Positions 44,978 to 54,332 of a stretch of DNA of 64,000 nucleotides are shown piece after piece. The stretch is from Candidatus Saccharimonadota bacterium. GTDB taxonomy: Bacteria > Patescibacteriota > Saccharimonadia > Saccharimonadales > Saccharimonadaceae. Positions within the stretch are counted from its first letter, which is position 1. Each line of letters begins with the position of its first letter. Below the pieces are notes generated by a model, which worked only from the letters and a program-made list of their open reading frames with translations, was not told where the DNA came from and did not search any database. The stretch spans positions 1-64,000 of the forward strand of contig JAFWMO010000003.1 in the NCBI GenBank assembly GCA_017510705.1. Direction: 5' to 3'. The translations under genes were made by a program, and so were the position numbers.

Positions 44978-46036
44978 ATGAAAAATATTTGTCAATTATA
45001 TATGCCTAGCGTTTTTCGCTCGTACGGAAACGAGGCATTGGAAAAAGTGGCAGGAATTCTGCCGGCTCTAAAGAGCGCAGGATTCGAGGGTGTCTACTTG
45101 ATCGCTCTCTGGCTGGATGGCGGATATGACAACGGGTTTGACGTCGTGGAATACGTCGTAAACCCAAAGTTCGGAACCGACGAAGAGCTGGAAAAACTGG
45201 TTCAAAAAGCCCATGAGCTTGACATTGAGGTCGGCGTGGACGTGGTGCCGAATCACGTTTCCGACAGAAATGTCCTCGCAGAAAACTGCCTGAATGATAT
45301 CGCCGGATACGAGGATGCACTATATGTAGCGTCTGAGGAAGAGGCGAAGAGGCTGACAGATGCCGGTGTACCATCATTCTTCGGAAAACATGCGTACTCT
45401 TTGGTTGATGGAAAGTACGTTCGCTCTACATTTGCGGATTACTACCAGTTGAACGTAAACTGGGAAAATCAAAAGGTGAAAGAATATTTTGCGAATGTAT
45501 TCCAGAAGCTAAAGGATATGGGCATTGACTTTGTGAGGGCAGACTGCGGCGAGCTTCTCCTTGAAGATGTCTCGAAGGCAGACCCGACCAATCCGTTAGC
45601 CTGCCTCAACATTGAGGCGTCAGTGAAAGCGCTCTACGAGGTGGCAGGGGGAATGAAACTATTTTACGAATGTTTCTTCCCGCAAACGGCACAGTTGCTT
45701 GAAGATCTGCCGGGTGCTTATGCGCTAGATTGTTCATACGTCCTAACAGCGCAGCAGCCAACGGAATGGCCGAACCACCTCAAGCTCGTACCTCTTGTAG
45801 GTGGGCACGACCAGAAAACGGTCGCAGACCGTGGACTGGACGCGAACGAACTTCTTAAAAAGATGGAACCGTTTGAATACGGCTTCCTAGATATCCCAAC
45901 GTTAATTAGTTGGAGAACTTATCCGGGCCATCTGCAAGGAGATGAGGAATACGACGCGGCAATGGATAACCCCAACCAGCGCTTTCGCGCAAGACGTCCG
46001 ATCGGGCCCATTCTGGATAAATTCCTCCAGAAATAG
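44978..46036 (+). CDS. GH13-like (alpha-amylase family) protein, compact
   Basis: A 352-residue TIM-barrel protein of the GH13 clan. The four conserved regions can be seen: DVVPNHVS (region I), GIDFVRADCGE with the nucleophile Asp (II), FYECFF with the acid/base Glu (III) and LVGGHDQ with the third acid (IV). It lacks the C-terminal beta domain and any secretion signal, so it would act inside the cell on an alpha-glucan or oligosaccharide. Codon choice (many GAC, GTC, CTC) differs from neighbours, and the gene has its own promoter and terminator, consistent with transfer. Activity is unproven. Confidence 0.8.
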   Translation: MKNICQLYMPSVFRSYGNEALEKVAGILPALKSAGFEGVYLIALWLDGGYDNGFDVVEYVVNPKFGTDEELEKLVQKAHELDIEVGVDVVPNHVSDRNVLAENCLNDIAGYEDALYVASEEEAKRLTDAGVPSFFGKHAYSLVDGKYVRSTFADYYQLNVNWENQKVKEYFANVFQKLKDMGIDFVRADCGELLLEDVSKADPTNPLACLNIEASVKALYEVAGGMKLFYECFFPQTAQLLEDLPGAYALDCSYVLTAQQPTEWPNHLKLVPLVGGHDQKTVADRGLDANELLKKMEPFEYGFLDIPTLISWRTYPGHLQGDEEYDAAMDNPNQRFRARRPIGPILDKFLQK

Positions 46037-46058
46037 GGCATACAATTGAATATCGTTG

Positions 46059-46085
46059 AAAGACCTGCCACTGGCGGGTCTTTTT
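46059..46085 (+). terminator. Terminator of the GH13-like gene
   Basis: Eleven paired bases (AAAGACCTGCC with GGCGGGTCTTT, one G-T pair) around ACT, followed by T residues. Confidence 0.92.
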
Positions 46086-46092
46086 AATTCAC

Positions 46093-46129
46093 AAAAAAAG
46101 AGACGTCTTGCGACAGGCCTCTTTTTTGC
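46093..46129 (-). terminator. Terminator on the minus strand before the GH13-like gene
   Basis: On the minus strand AAAAAAGAG pairs with CTCTTTTTT, with an inner GTC-GCAA-GAC hairpin. It would end the candidate minus-strand RNA. Confidence 0.65.
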
Positions 46130-46249
46130 GCTGATGCGCGCCCACCCTTGGGGCACATTGTTTTGTTTTAATCCGCTGTTTTTGTTTTTAATGTAAGTCT
46201 CCACACTCCACTAATTTCTCAGTGGAACCCCTGTGAAGCGTATCAGCTT
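46094..46249 (-). ncRNA. Candidate minus-strand small RNA
   Basis: About 156 nt between a good minus-strand promoter (TTGACA 46279-46284, 17 bp, TATTAT 46256-46261) and a terminator at 46093-46129. Inside, CCACT/AGTGG and GCCC/GGGC hairpins can form. The stretch has no convincing protein and fills most of the 286-bp gap between the GH13-like gene and obgE. It does not match 6S, SRP or RNase P RNA as far as I can tell. Confidence 0.4.
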
Positions 46250-46255
46250 ATGTTT

Positions 46256-46284
46256 ATAATAAAGCATTAGCGTGTTTTTGTCAA
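46256..46284 (-). promoter_or_regulatory. Promoter of the candidate minus-strand RNA
   Basis: TTGACA and TATTAT spaced by 17 bp on the minus strand, back to back with the obgE promoter. Confidence 0.55.
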
Positions 46285-46301
46285 TGCTTTTATTTCCATA
46301 A

Positions 46302-47747
<1,446 letters not shown>

Positions 47748-47765
47748 GAATTTTTGCGCAAAAAA

Positions 47766-47789
47766 TACCCCGGCACTAGGCCAGGGGTA
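47766..47789 (-). terminator. Terminator at the end of the C-H-D protein gene
   Basis: TACCCC and GGGGTA pair around an inner GGC/GCC stem. On the minus strand a TTTTTT run follows, and the stop codon of the minus gene lies inside the loop. It may serve obgE from the other side. Confidence 0.8.
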
Positions 47790-48312
47790 TAAAGTCGTAG
47801 CCCAAATCTGGGTCGCCAAAGCAGAGTAGATCCTTGAGCTCTACAAAACCATTTGGGTCTTTGACTTTTTTGTAGATCTCGGAGCTCTTTTTGTAGCTCC
47901 AAAATCTCTCGCTACTACATATCCATGACGTGATAAGCGTACCTCCGCCGTCGTGAATATGGTTATGATAATCATTTATGTTACAGAACCCTGGGTGCAT
48001 CCAGGCAAAGTCTATAACATAAATTCCGTCTCCTGGGACTTGGAACTCAACCCAAGAATGACGGATGTTTTTAAATTCTTTACCGCTGTATTCGCCGCGA
48101 CAAATTTTTGCGGTGGGGTTGTCCTTTAGCATAAACATACCAAAAGCCGACAACTGATAGCATGCTCCAACCCCGTCTTCCTGTTGGAAGTTCCACAGTT
48201 TTTTATTTAAAATCAGTTCTGTGAAAGGAACTCCCTCTAAATATAATTTTGAGGCACTATTTATCACCTCCATGAAATAGGCGTAAAATGCCTCATCTTT
48301 TTCATCTGCCAT
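47776..48312 (-). CDS. Unknown protein with a possible Cys-His-Asp triad
   Basis: A 178-residue soluble protein. I do not recognise it, but the order of conserved-looking residues (Cys in VGACYQLSAF near residue 51, His in IRHSWVEF near 86, Asp in IYVIDFAW near 100) is that of transglutaminase-like or papain-fold enzymes. A cysteine-rich C-terminal part follows. No signal peptide. It has GGGGGG upstream of the ATG, a TATAAT further up, and its own terminator. Confidence 0.65.
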   Translation of the reverse strand: MADEKDEAFYAYFMEVINSASKLYLEGVPFTELILNKKLWNFQQEDGVGACYQLSAFGMFMLKDNPTAKICRGEYSGKEFKNIRHSWVEFQVPGDGIYVIDFAWMHPGFCNINDYHNHIHDGGGTLITSWICSSERFWSYKKSSEIYKKVKDPNGFVELKDLLCFGDPDLGYDFIPLA

Positions 48313-48406
48313 AAAAAATCCCCCCTTTCCGACAGAATATGTTTATATTATAGCACAAAAGGCATAAATAGTCAATTTTACGCTGGAAAATGGTCTGTTT
48401 TGGTAG

Positions 48407-48412
48407 TATAAT
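48407..48412 (+). promoter_or_regulatory. -10 box of trmD
   Basis: TATAAT ends 6 nt before the trmD ATG; the GGAGG just after it could also act as a ribosome site if transcription started earlier. Confidence 0.5.
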
Positions 48413-48418
48413 GGAGGC

Positions 48419-49159
48419 ATGATAAAGTTTACAATAATTACACTATTTCAAGAGGCTTTGGAGCCATACCTAAAGACTTCCATGATGTGGAAGGCGGTAG
48501 ATAAAGGTTTGGCGGAATTTGAATTTGTAAACCTACGTGAATTTGGGCTAGGACCACACAGATCTGTAGATGATACGCCGTATGGGGGCGGTGATGGAAT
48601 GTTGCTTCGCTGTGAGCCAGTGTTTGCCGCAATTGAGTCTGTGAAGGCTAAAGACCCGAGCGCAAAAGTGATTCTTCCTACCCCTGCCGGTGAAATCTGG
48701 AATCAAGATATGGCAAGGGCACTTGCTCTGCATCCGGGGTCGCGTCCATCCGGCCCGTCGCCACGGGCGGATGGCGCTAATTCTCGCGCTGCCGCGCTCC
48801 GCAATCCCCCGGATTGCAAAGCAAGCGCCCATTACATTATCTTGTGTCCACACTACGAGGGGTATGATGAGAGAATTCTTTCGCTTGTGGACTATAAGAT
48901 TTCGCTGGGAAAGTATGTGCTGACGGGCGGAGAATTGCCAGCACTGATTATTATTGATTCCGTGGTGCGTTTAATCCCAGGGGTACTTGGCGGAGAAACA
49001 TCAGCGGAAATTGAATCGTTTTCGGACGGAGATAATATTGAATACCCACAATATACCAAACCTTATGATTTCCGTGGGATGAAGGTGCCGGATGTCCTAC
49101 TTTCTGGTAATCATGGCGAAATTGCCAAATGGCGCGAAGAACATTCGGGGAAAGCATGA
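48419..49159 (+). CDS. trmD: tRNA (guanine-37-N1)-methyltransferase with an in-frame palindromic insert
   Basis: A 246-residue TrmD, the SPOUT-fold enzyme methylating G37 of tRNA to prevent frameshifting. Family blocks are VDDTPYGGGDGML, PTPAGEIWNQ, the knot segment LCPHYEGYDERIL (usually LCGRYEGVDER) and KYVLTGGELPA. Between MARALA and AHYIILCPHYEG about 30 additional residues occur, encoded by the palindromic element at 48722-48825. They lie about seven residues before the cofactor-binding knot. It ends in TGA overlapping the recG start. Confidence 0.95.
   Translation: MIKFTIITLFQEALEPYLKTSMMWKAVDKGLAEFEFVNLREFGLGPHRSVDDTPYGGGDGMLLRCEPVFAAIESVKAKDPSAKVILPTPAGEIWNQDMARALALHPGSRPSGPSPRADGANSRAAALRNPPDCKASAHYIILCPHYEGYDERILSLVDYKISLGKYVLTGGELPALIIIDSVVRLIPGVLGGETSAEIESFSDGDNIEYPQYTKPYDFRGMKVPDVLLSGNHGEIAKWREEHSGKA
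48722..48825 (+). repeat. In-frame palindromic element, copy E (trmD)
   Basis: The shortest copy (about 104 bp), sense orientation. Stem CCATCCG-CCCGT with loop CGCC, then GGCGCTAATTCTCGC and hairpin GCGC-TGCC-GCGC. Outer arms CTTGCTCTGCATCCGGGG and CCCCGGATTGCAAAGCAAG form a copy-specific inverted repeat that includes host codons. Confidence 0.88.
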
Positions 49160-51174
49160 ATTTACTTGACTCAGTAGAGAGTTTGAAAGGTATTGGGCCA
49201 AAAACTGCAGCGACTTTGCAAAAATTTGGCATCAAGACAGTGCGGGATTTTTTGTATAATTTGCCCCGCGATTATGAAAACTATCAATACTACGTGCCGA
49301 TTGCAGAAATAAAGCCCGGCAAAGTGGTGGTACGAGGCAAAATCAGCAACCTAAAAAACCGCAATACTACGCGCCGCAATCTCACCATCACGGAGGGCGT
49401 AGTAACAGATGCCAGTGGTGCACTCAGGGTAATTTGGTTTAATCAAAAATATCGTGTGAATCAATTTTCGGCAGACAAGGAATATCTTTTTACTGGAAAT
49501 TATGAGTTTAAAAACGGGCGTTACCAGCTAACTACGCCATCTGCGACTTTAGCGCCAGAGATAGAGGCGACCAGCTCGGATCTCGCGCCAATTTATGTGG
49601 CACATGGTTCAATAAAATCTTTGGATTACAAGAGGCTAATTGAAAATTCCAAGGCAATTTTTAATGAAATACCAGATTTATTGCCGTCTGTACCAAAAAA
49701 TACTAGAAAAAATGCACTTTTTGACGCACATTTTGCGGATACGCCAGAAAAAGCCAAAACGGCGCGCGACTATCTAGCCTATGAAGAACTTTTTGAGCTA
49801 ATTTTGGCAGCAAAATTAAACAAAAAAGAGAACGAAAAGTTAAAGTCCGACAAAATACCAATAAATCTTGATAAGATAAAGGAATTTGTGGCGGGCTTGC
49901 CGTTTGAGCTGACTGGCGCGCAGAAAAAAGCGTCTTATGAAATTTTTCGCGACATGGAAAAAGGTGTGCCAATGAATAGGTTGCTTCAGGGCGACGTGGG
50001 TTCTGGCAAGACAATGGTGGCGGCAATGGCGGCATATGAGGCGATACTTGGCGGACACCAAGTAGCATTTCTCGCGCCAACGGCGATTCTTGCTACCCAA
50101 CATTACGAAAATATTGGCAGGACGCTATCTAAATATGGAGTGAAAACCGCACTTCTAATTGGCTCTACCAAAAACAAAGATAAGCTCAAAAAACTGATCA
50201 AAGATGGCACGGTGAATCTAATTGTAGGGACACACGCATTGCTTACAGATGACACCGAATTTTCAAATCTTGGCCTAGTAATAATTGACGAACAACACCG
50301 ATTTGGTGTAGAACAAAGGCAGAAGCTACTTTTAAAATCGCCAGAGGGGCTGGCACCGCATCTTTTGGCCATGACGGCCACGCCAATCCCACGCTCTTTG
50401 CAGCTAACGATTTTTGGCGATCTTGACGTGTCAATCTTAAATGAGCTTCCGAAAGGACGTCAGCCAATCGAGACGAAAATCGTGCCAGAATTAGAAATAC
50501 AAGAAAAAATTTACCCAGAAATCGCAAAGACTACAGAGAACGGGCAGCAGGTATATTGGATTTGCCGCACGATTGACGAAGACTCGCGCATTGAGACGAT
50601 TTCAGTAAAAAAACGTTATGAAAAACTAAAACAGCTTTTTCCAAAATGCAAAGTAGATTTTTTGCATGGCAGAATGAAGCCGGCAGAAAAAGATGGAATA
50701 ATGGGGAGATTTGCCGAAGGAGAAGTTCAGATTCTGGTATCTACTACCGTAGTGGAAGTGGGCGTAGATGTGCCAAATGCCAGTTTGATGATTATTGAAG
50801 ATGCTGAAGGATATGGCTTGGCGCAATTGCACCAGCTACGCGGGCGCGTAGGGCGAGGTACAGTGGCGTCGTTTTGCTATTTGATCACATCTGAGGGAAC
50901 AAAACCAACTAAGCGCCTAAAAGAGCTAGAAAAATCTAATGATGGGTTCCACCTGGCTGAGGTGGACCTAAGTATTCGTGGCCCGGGCGAGATTTATGGA
51001 GCACTGCAACATGGCGCTCTAGACCTTAGAATCGCCACCCTTGCAGACACAAAACTCATTCATAAGGCTGGCGAAGACGTAAATGCATTCTTAGAAAATC
51101 CTGATAATATGTTAAAATATAAAGAGTTAATGGCCAGCATTGCCAGGTACCAACAAATAACAACATTAAATTAA
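49156..51174 (+). CDS. recG: ATP-dependent DNA helicase RecG
   Basis: A 672-residue RecG, which remodels stalled replication forks. An N-terminal wedge/OB region is present (LKGIGPKTAATLQKFG; YYVPIAEIKPGKVVVRGKI). Walker A is QGDVGSGKTMVA, the DEAD-like box is IIDEQHRFGVEQR as typical for RecG, and later motifs are TATPIPRSLQL, VSTTVVEVGVD and QLRGRVGRG. The start at 49156 (ATGA overlap with trmD) is preferred to an in-frame upstream start inside trmD. Confidence 0.97.
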   Translation: MNLLDSVESLKGIGPKTAATLQKFGIKTVRDFLYNLPRDYENYQYYVPIAEIKPGKVVVRGKISNLKNRNTTRRNLTITEGVVTDASGALRVIWFNQKYRVNQFSADKEYLFTGNYEFKNGRYQLTTPSATLAPEIEATSSDLAPIYVAHGSIKSLDYKRLIENSKAIFNEIPDLLPSVPKNTRKNALFDAHFADTPEKAKTARDYLAYEELFELILAAKLNKKENEKLKSDKIPINLDKIKEFVAGLPFELTGAQKKASYEIFRDMEKGVPMNRLLQGDVGSGKTMVAAMAAYEAILGGHQVAFLAPTAILATQHYENIGRTLSKYGVKTALLIGSTKNKDKLKKLIKDGTVNLIVGTHALLTDDTEFSNLGLVIIDEQHRFGVEQRQKLLLKSPEGLAPHLLAMTATPIPRSLQLTIFGDLDVSILNELPKGRQPIETKIVPELEIQEKIYPEIAKTTENGQQVYWICRTIDEDSRIETISVKKRYEKLKQLFPKCKVDFLHGRMKPAEKDGIMGRFAEGEVQILVSTTVVEVGVDVPNASLMIIEDAEGYGLAQLHQLRGRVGRGTVASFCYLITSEGTKPTKRLKELEKSNDGFHLAEVDLSIRGPGEIYGALQHGALDLRIATLADTKLIHKAGEDVNAFLENPDNMLKYKELMASIARYQQITTLN

Positions 51175-51180
51175 GATCTT

Positions 51181-51747
51181 ATGTTTAGAAAAAAGAAAAA
51201 TACTCAACCAGGTGGGGAAGTTAGAATTATTAGCGGCGAATATAAGGGTAGGAAAATCAAAACGCCGGGCGGCAATACTCACCCAATGGGTGAAAGAGAG
51301 AGAAATGCGATTTTTAATGCGATTGGCGACCAAATTTATGGCGCATTTGTAATGGATCTTTATGCCGGAAGTGGCGCAATTGGGATTGAAGCTCTCTCTA
51401 GGGGGGCAAACTTTGTGCTTTTTATAGACAAAGATCCGCGAGCCGTAGACACCATCAACGAAAATTTGCGAAATTTGGGGATTTCGCCATTTCAGGGAGG
51501 AGCTATACAGTCTGACATTAATCTAGCGGCACGAACGGCCACAGATAGATATCCAATCGTGATAGCGGATCCACCATACGACGAATATGACCCCAAAATC
51601 GCCAAAAGTCTCGCTAGACTGCTTTCTCCCTATGGTGCGTTGATTTTGTCTCACCCAGGTGAGCCAGTAGAGATAAAAGGACTAAAACTTCTAAAAACCA
51701 GTAAATACGCCAATTGTCACATCTCGTTTTATCAAAAAATGGACTAA
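51181..51747 (+). CDS. rsmD: 16S rRNA (guanine-966-N2)-methyltransferase family protein
   Basis: A 188-residue RsmD-type Rossmann methyltransferase. It shows VRIISGEYKGRKI at the start, the S-adenosylmethionine motif DLYAGSGAIGIEALSRGA and the catalytic DPPY motif in VIADPPYDEY. The conserved RPT segment is changed to HPMGERERNAIF. It follows recG by six bases, completing a translation and repair group with trmD and obgE. Confidence 0.93.
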   Translation: MFRKKKNTQPGGEVRIISGEYKGRKIKTPGGNTHPMGERERNAIFNAIGDQIYGAFVMDLYAGSGAIGIEALSRGANFVLFIDKDPRAVDTINENLRNLGISPFQGGAIQSDINLAARTATDRYPIVIADPPYDEYDPKIAKSLARLLSPYGALILSHPGEPVEIKGLKLLKTSKYANCHISFYQKMD

Positions 51748-51796
51748 TCTGCTTGTGTTTATACATAATAATCTTGCTTTTTTAGCAAAAGTGTGA

Positions 51797-51802
51797 TATA
51801 AT
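51797..51802 (+). promoter_or_regulatory. -10 box of the sortase-type surface gene
   Basis: TATAAT with TG upstream; AAGGAG follows before the ATG at 51824. Confidence 0.5.
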
Positions 51803-51823
51803 TAAAGAATAAGGAGTTTTATT

Positions 51824-52237
51824 ATGTATTATCAAGATGAAACAGAGAAGAAAGAGCGTCGTCGTTTGATTGCAATTTCAATTGCGGCGGTGGTTTTGAT
51901 TCTTATTCTTATTGTTGCCATCGTGGTAGTCGCAACAAAGAAATCTAACCACGTAAATCCTGGCGACAATAACGGTGCTTTCACCTTGCAGGAAGAAACA
52001 GAGAAGAAAGAAGAGGAAAAGAAGGAAGAAACCAATACCGAAGAAAAATCCGAGGACAAACAAACCGTTTCTACCTCTGACACTCTTTCTACTAAGACCG
52101 AGAGTGCGGATGTGCCAAACGTAGTTGCTGGCGATATTCCAAGCACTGGTCCAGAAGAAATTTTGCCAGTAGCCCTCGTACTTGGCGCTATGGCGGCATA
52201 CATTTCTTCTGCTGTACTTGCAAAAAGAGATGCCTAA
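51824..52237 (+). CDS. Surface protein with an LPxTG-like sorting signal
   Basis: A 137-residue protein with an N-terminal hydrophobic segment (about residues 15-37), a Glu/Lys/Thr-rich low-complexity middle and a C-terminal IPSTGP motif. The motif is followed by a membrane span (ILPVALVLGAMAAYISSAVL) and a basic end (AKRDA). This is the layout of a sortase substrate. A sortase gene is not in the window. The protein is probably a small wall-linked or membrane spacer protein. Confidence 0.75.
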   Translation: MYYQDETEKKERRRLIAISIAAVVLILILIVAIVVVATKKSNHVNPGDNNGAFTLQEETEKKEEEKKEETNTEEKSEDKQTVSTSDTLSTKTESADVPNVVAGDIPSTGPEEILPVALVLGAMAAYISSAVLAKRDA

Positions 52238-52242
52238 AAATA

Positions 52243-52270
52243 AAAAAGCGAGGCAAAACCTCGCTTTTTT
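52243..52270 (+). terminator. Terminator of the surface gene
   Basis: AAAAAAGCGAGG and CCTCGCTTTTTT pair around a short A-rich loop. Confidence 0.92.
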
Positions 52271-52282
52271 GGTGTTTTGTGA

Positions 52283-52288
52283 TATAAT
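52283..52288 (+). promoter_or_regulatory. -10 box of tRNA-Leu
   Basis: TATAAT 18 nt upstream of the mature tRNA 5' end. Confidence 0.55.
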
Positions 52289-52306
52289 AGGATTACGTTC
52301 TTTTAT

Positions 52307-52391
52307 GCCCGGATGGTGAAATTGGTATACACGTATGCCTTAGGAGCATATGCCGCAAGGTGTGCAGGTTCAAGTCCTGTTCCGGGCACCA
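52307..52391 (+). tRNA. tRNA-Leu (anticodon UAG)
   Basis: An 85-nt tRNA with encoded CCA. The acceptor stem GCCCGGA pairs with TCCGGGC. The anticodon loop CTTAGGA on stem TATGC/GCATA gives anticodon UAG, reading CUN Leu codons. A long variable arm and T-loop GTTCAAGTC are present, as expected of a class II tRNA. CTA is a favoured Leu codon in the surrounding genes. Confidence 0.95.
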
Positions 52392-52423
52392 TTAGAATTC
52401 AATGCCTCCAGAGGGCATTTTTT
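52371..52423 (+). repeat. Direct repeat unit 1: tRNA-Leu 3' end plus terminator
   Basis: The last 21 nt of the tRNA and the following terminator (TGCC...GGCA then T-run) are repeated 78 bp downstream with four or so differences. Confidence 0.8.
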
Positions 52424-52448
52424 TAGTTGGGGACTTGGACCTTCGGTG

Positions 52449-52501
52449 CAAGTCCTGTTCCGGGCACCATCAAAATTCAATGCCTCCAAAGGGCATTTTT
52501 T
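52449..52501 (+). repeat. Direct repeat unit 2: partial tRNA-Leu copy
   Basis: A truncated copy of the tRNA-Leu 3' end with its terminator, not a functional tRNA. This is the appearance of an attachment-site remnant or a tandem duplication at a tRNA gene. Confidence 0.75.
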
Positions 52502-52709
52502 AATGTCGCGAGCGGCGGCCGCTTCTCATACTACGATGACGACTTGAGCTGCTGCGGTGCATACTGCTATGGTTTAAACTATATTTATGCAGGCTAGAAG
52601 ATGACAACGAGCTTTTATGCAGGCTACTGCTAAATGATCCTGGCTTGGAACTCATCCCGCCAGTGCGGTGACGCCATTTGCTTGCTACGCTTTTGAATCT
52701 TTCGAGCAT
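52500..52709 (-). CDS. Ser/His/Arg-rich small protein (uncertain)
   Basis: A 69-residue frame beginning 11 bases after the end of the upstream minus gene, with AAGGAATAAT in front of the ATG. The product is basic and repetitive: SSLHKSSLSSSSLHKYSLNHSSMHRSS is the core pattern, in which short Ser-rich units end in a basic residue. The underlying DNA has a direct repeat (TTTATGCAGGCTA). It runs into the duplicated tRNA end, so it may be a real accessory peptide or decayed sequence. Confidence 0.35.
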   Translation of the reverse strand: MLERFKSVASKWRHRTGGMSSKPGSFSSSLHKSSLSSSSLHKYSLNHSSMHRSSSSRHRSMRSGRRSRH

Positions 52710-52719
52710 ATTATTCCTT

Positions 52720-53766
52720 TTATTGATTAATACTTTCGTTGTGTGATGGTTTAATATCGTTATCGGTTGGAATGCGCGAGATAAAGTCTAGAATTGTCTT
52801 AGCACAGTCAGATGTATTCTTAATCTGAAACTCGCCAGAAGTCGAATCGTATTGAGTTTTAACCTTGTGTACGCCAGGAAGAGAATTAGCCTTGTCTGGA
52901 CTACAGATTTTAGGTATGGAATACTCCACGTCGTATCCGCCGTCCGGATTCTCTGTAATATCCACCATAGTTGCATGTCCGTAGTCTCTTATGATTAGCA
53001 ACGTGCGATCTTTTAAAGCAACAACATCCGATTCTTCGGCTTGTTTTCCTAAACCATCGTAGATTTCTTTAGCAATTGGATTATTGGCATCCTCATCACC
53101 ATAGAGACCATTGTTAGTGTTTGGATCCTTACTGAGAACTGGCAAACTCTCCATAACGTCTTCATTTCTCATTACGTACGAATGAACTAAGTGCAGTATT
53201 TCGTTTATAGATGAGGCAGATTCTCCTATTTTTTGCGTATTTTCCTTTCTTTTAATGTTGTACGCAAAAACATCGTGCGTTACGTTTTTAACAAAATCTG
53301 AATGAATGTTGGAAATATGTGATTGGTAAAAACTACGTAATTGATTGTTGTTAATTTTGGTGTTAATTGCGTCATTTTCAATTTCGCTAAGCTTGTTTCT
53401 TAGCGGTTCAAATGTGGAAAGAAAATCCTTTTCATATTTTGTTTCTATCGAGTCAGCCGTATCCATCATCCTGGACAGATAAAAAGTAGCATCCTTTAGC
53501 CCATGATGTAGTTTATCTGAGTATTCAACTAAAGAATCTTCATTATATTCATCTATTTCACTTGGTGCGATTTGGAACATAATTTTTTTGACAGCTAAAT
53601 CGTCGTTTAAAAAACATGTAAATCTAGCAAGGTTTTGCCTTCTTTTGGCTTTTTCCGGATCGAATTCTTCTGGTGAGTTGTCTTTAGAGCTATCCGAATT
53701 GAATGCCGGCGCATCAATTTCTGCCTGCTCCTCAACAGCGGAATTGATGTTTTCTTTTGACTCCAT
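52720..53766 (-). CDS. Unknown 348-residue protein near the tRNA-Leu duplication
   Basis: The start at 53766 follows GGAGG by five bases; a TTG in the same frame upstream is less likely. Residues 1-50 are acidic and probably disordered. The middle (about 60-210) is helical, possibly coiled coil, and the C-terminal part (about 225-345) is beta-rich (RTLLIIRDYGHATMVDITEN). No signal peptide or known domain. Codon and sequence style differ from housekeeping neighbours, and with the adjacent tRNA duplication this suggests an accessory gene. Confidence 0.7.
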   Translation of the reverse strand: MESKENINSAVEEQAEIDAPAFNSDSSKDNSPEEFDPEKAKRRQNLARFTCFLNDDLAVKKIMFQIAPSEIDEYNEDSLVEYSDKLHHGLKDATFYLSRMMDTADSIETKYEKDFLSTFEPLRNKLSEIENDAINTKINNNQLRSFYQSHISNIHSDFVKNVTHDVFAYNIKRKENTQKIGESASSINEILHLVHSYVMRNEDVMESLPVLSKDPNTNNGLYGDEDANNPIAKEIYDGLGKQAEESDVVALKDRTLLIIRDYGHATMVDITENPDGGYDVEYSIPKICSPDKANSLPGVHKVKTQYDSTSGEFQIKNTSDCAKTILDFISRIPTDNDIKPSHNESINQ

Positions 53767-53816
53767 TACTGCCTCCAAAAATACTAATTATATATAATAT
53801 ATACCAAAACAAAGCA

Positions 53817-53847
53817 TTTTAAAACCCCAGGAAGAACCCGGGGTTTT
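53817..53847 (-). terminator. Terminator of the unknown gene at 53862
   Basis: AAAACCCC and GGGGTTTT pair over a 10-11-nt loop; on the minus strand a TTTTAAAA tail follows. Confidence 0.75.
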
Positions 53848-53861
53848 GGAACGTGCTAGGA

Positions 53862-54260
53862 CTAAAAATAATCTCTGCTCCAGATTGTGCGGTAGTGGTT
53901 TGTCTCATCAGAAGACACAACTACTTCACGATCGCAAATAATCATATCAATTTCGCCCAACTCTGCTGTTCTATTATAAATACCTGCGTCTTTTAGAGCA
54001 TGGCACAAAAGAAAGCATGGGGAACCACTGCGCACATACAGCTGCACAAAATTGTATTGTTCTAGATTTGTGCAGATTACTTCTGTAAGCGCCTCATGAA
54101 ATATTTGCAACTCTTTTTCTTTGATTTTTTTGAGACCAAGCCGTTCAAGCCAATCTAAAGGGTTGTTTGGGCTTTTATAATTGGTGATACTCTTTTCCCA
54201 CCAACCCACTGCAGCATTGATGCAGTCAGCACGTTCCTGTTTTAGTACGATTTCATCCAC
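53862..54260 (-). CDS. Unknown 132-residue protein
   Basis: A soluble protein of unknown family. GTG at 54260 is chosen because GGAGGGG lies six bases upstream; an in-frame ATG at 54296 lacks a ribosome site. Features are WW near residue 22, a Leu-rich helix and a Cys-containing core (PCFLLCHALKD). It has its own terminator and forms part of the scattered set of isolated unknown genes. Confidence 0.65.
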   Translation of the reverse strand: MDEIVLKQERADCINAAVGWWEKSITNYKSPNNPLDWLERLGLKKIKEKELQIFHEALTEVICTNLEQYNFVQLYVRSGSPCFLLCHALKDAGIYNRTAELGEIDMIICDREVVVSSDETNHYRTIWSRDYF

Positions 54261-54332
54261 ATTATCCCCTCCTTTTTGTTCTGTAGAACGAAACACATAT
54301 TCTATCGTATCGCAAAACTAGGCATAAGTCAA

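Noticed and set aside
45902-46204. Protein-coding frame on the minus strand across the end of the GH13-like gene
   Set aside because: It reads through two terminators, has no family resemblance, and the region is better explained by a non-coding RNA.
52449-52501. A second tRNA gene
   Set aside because: Only the T-arm and acceptor 3' half are present; it cannot form a tRNA.
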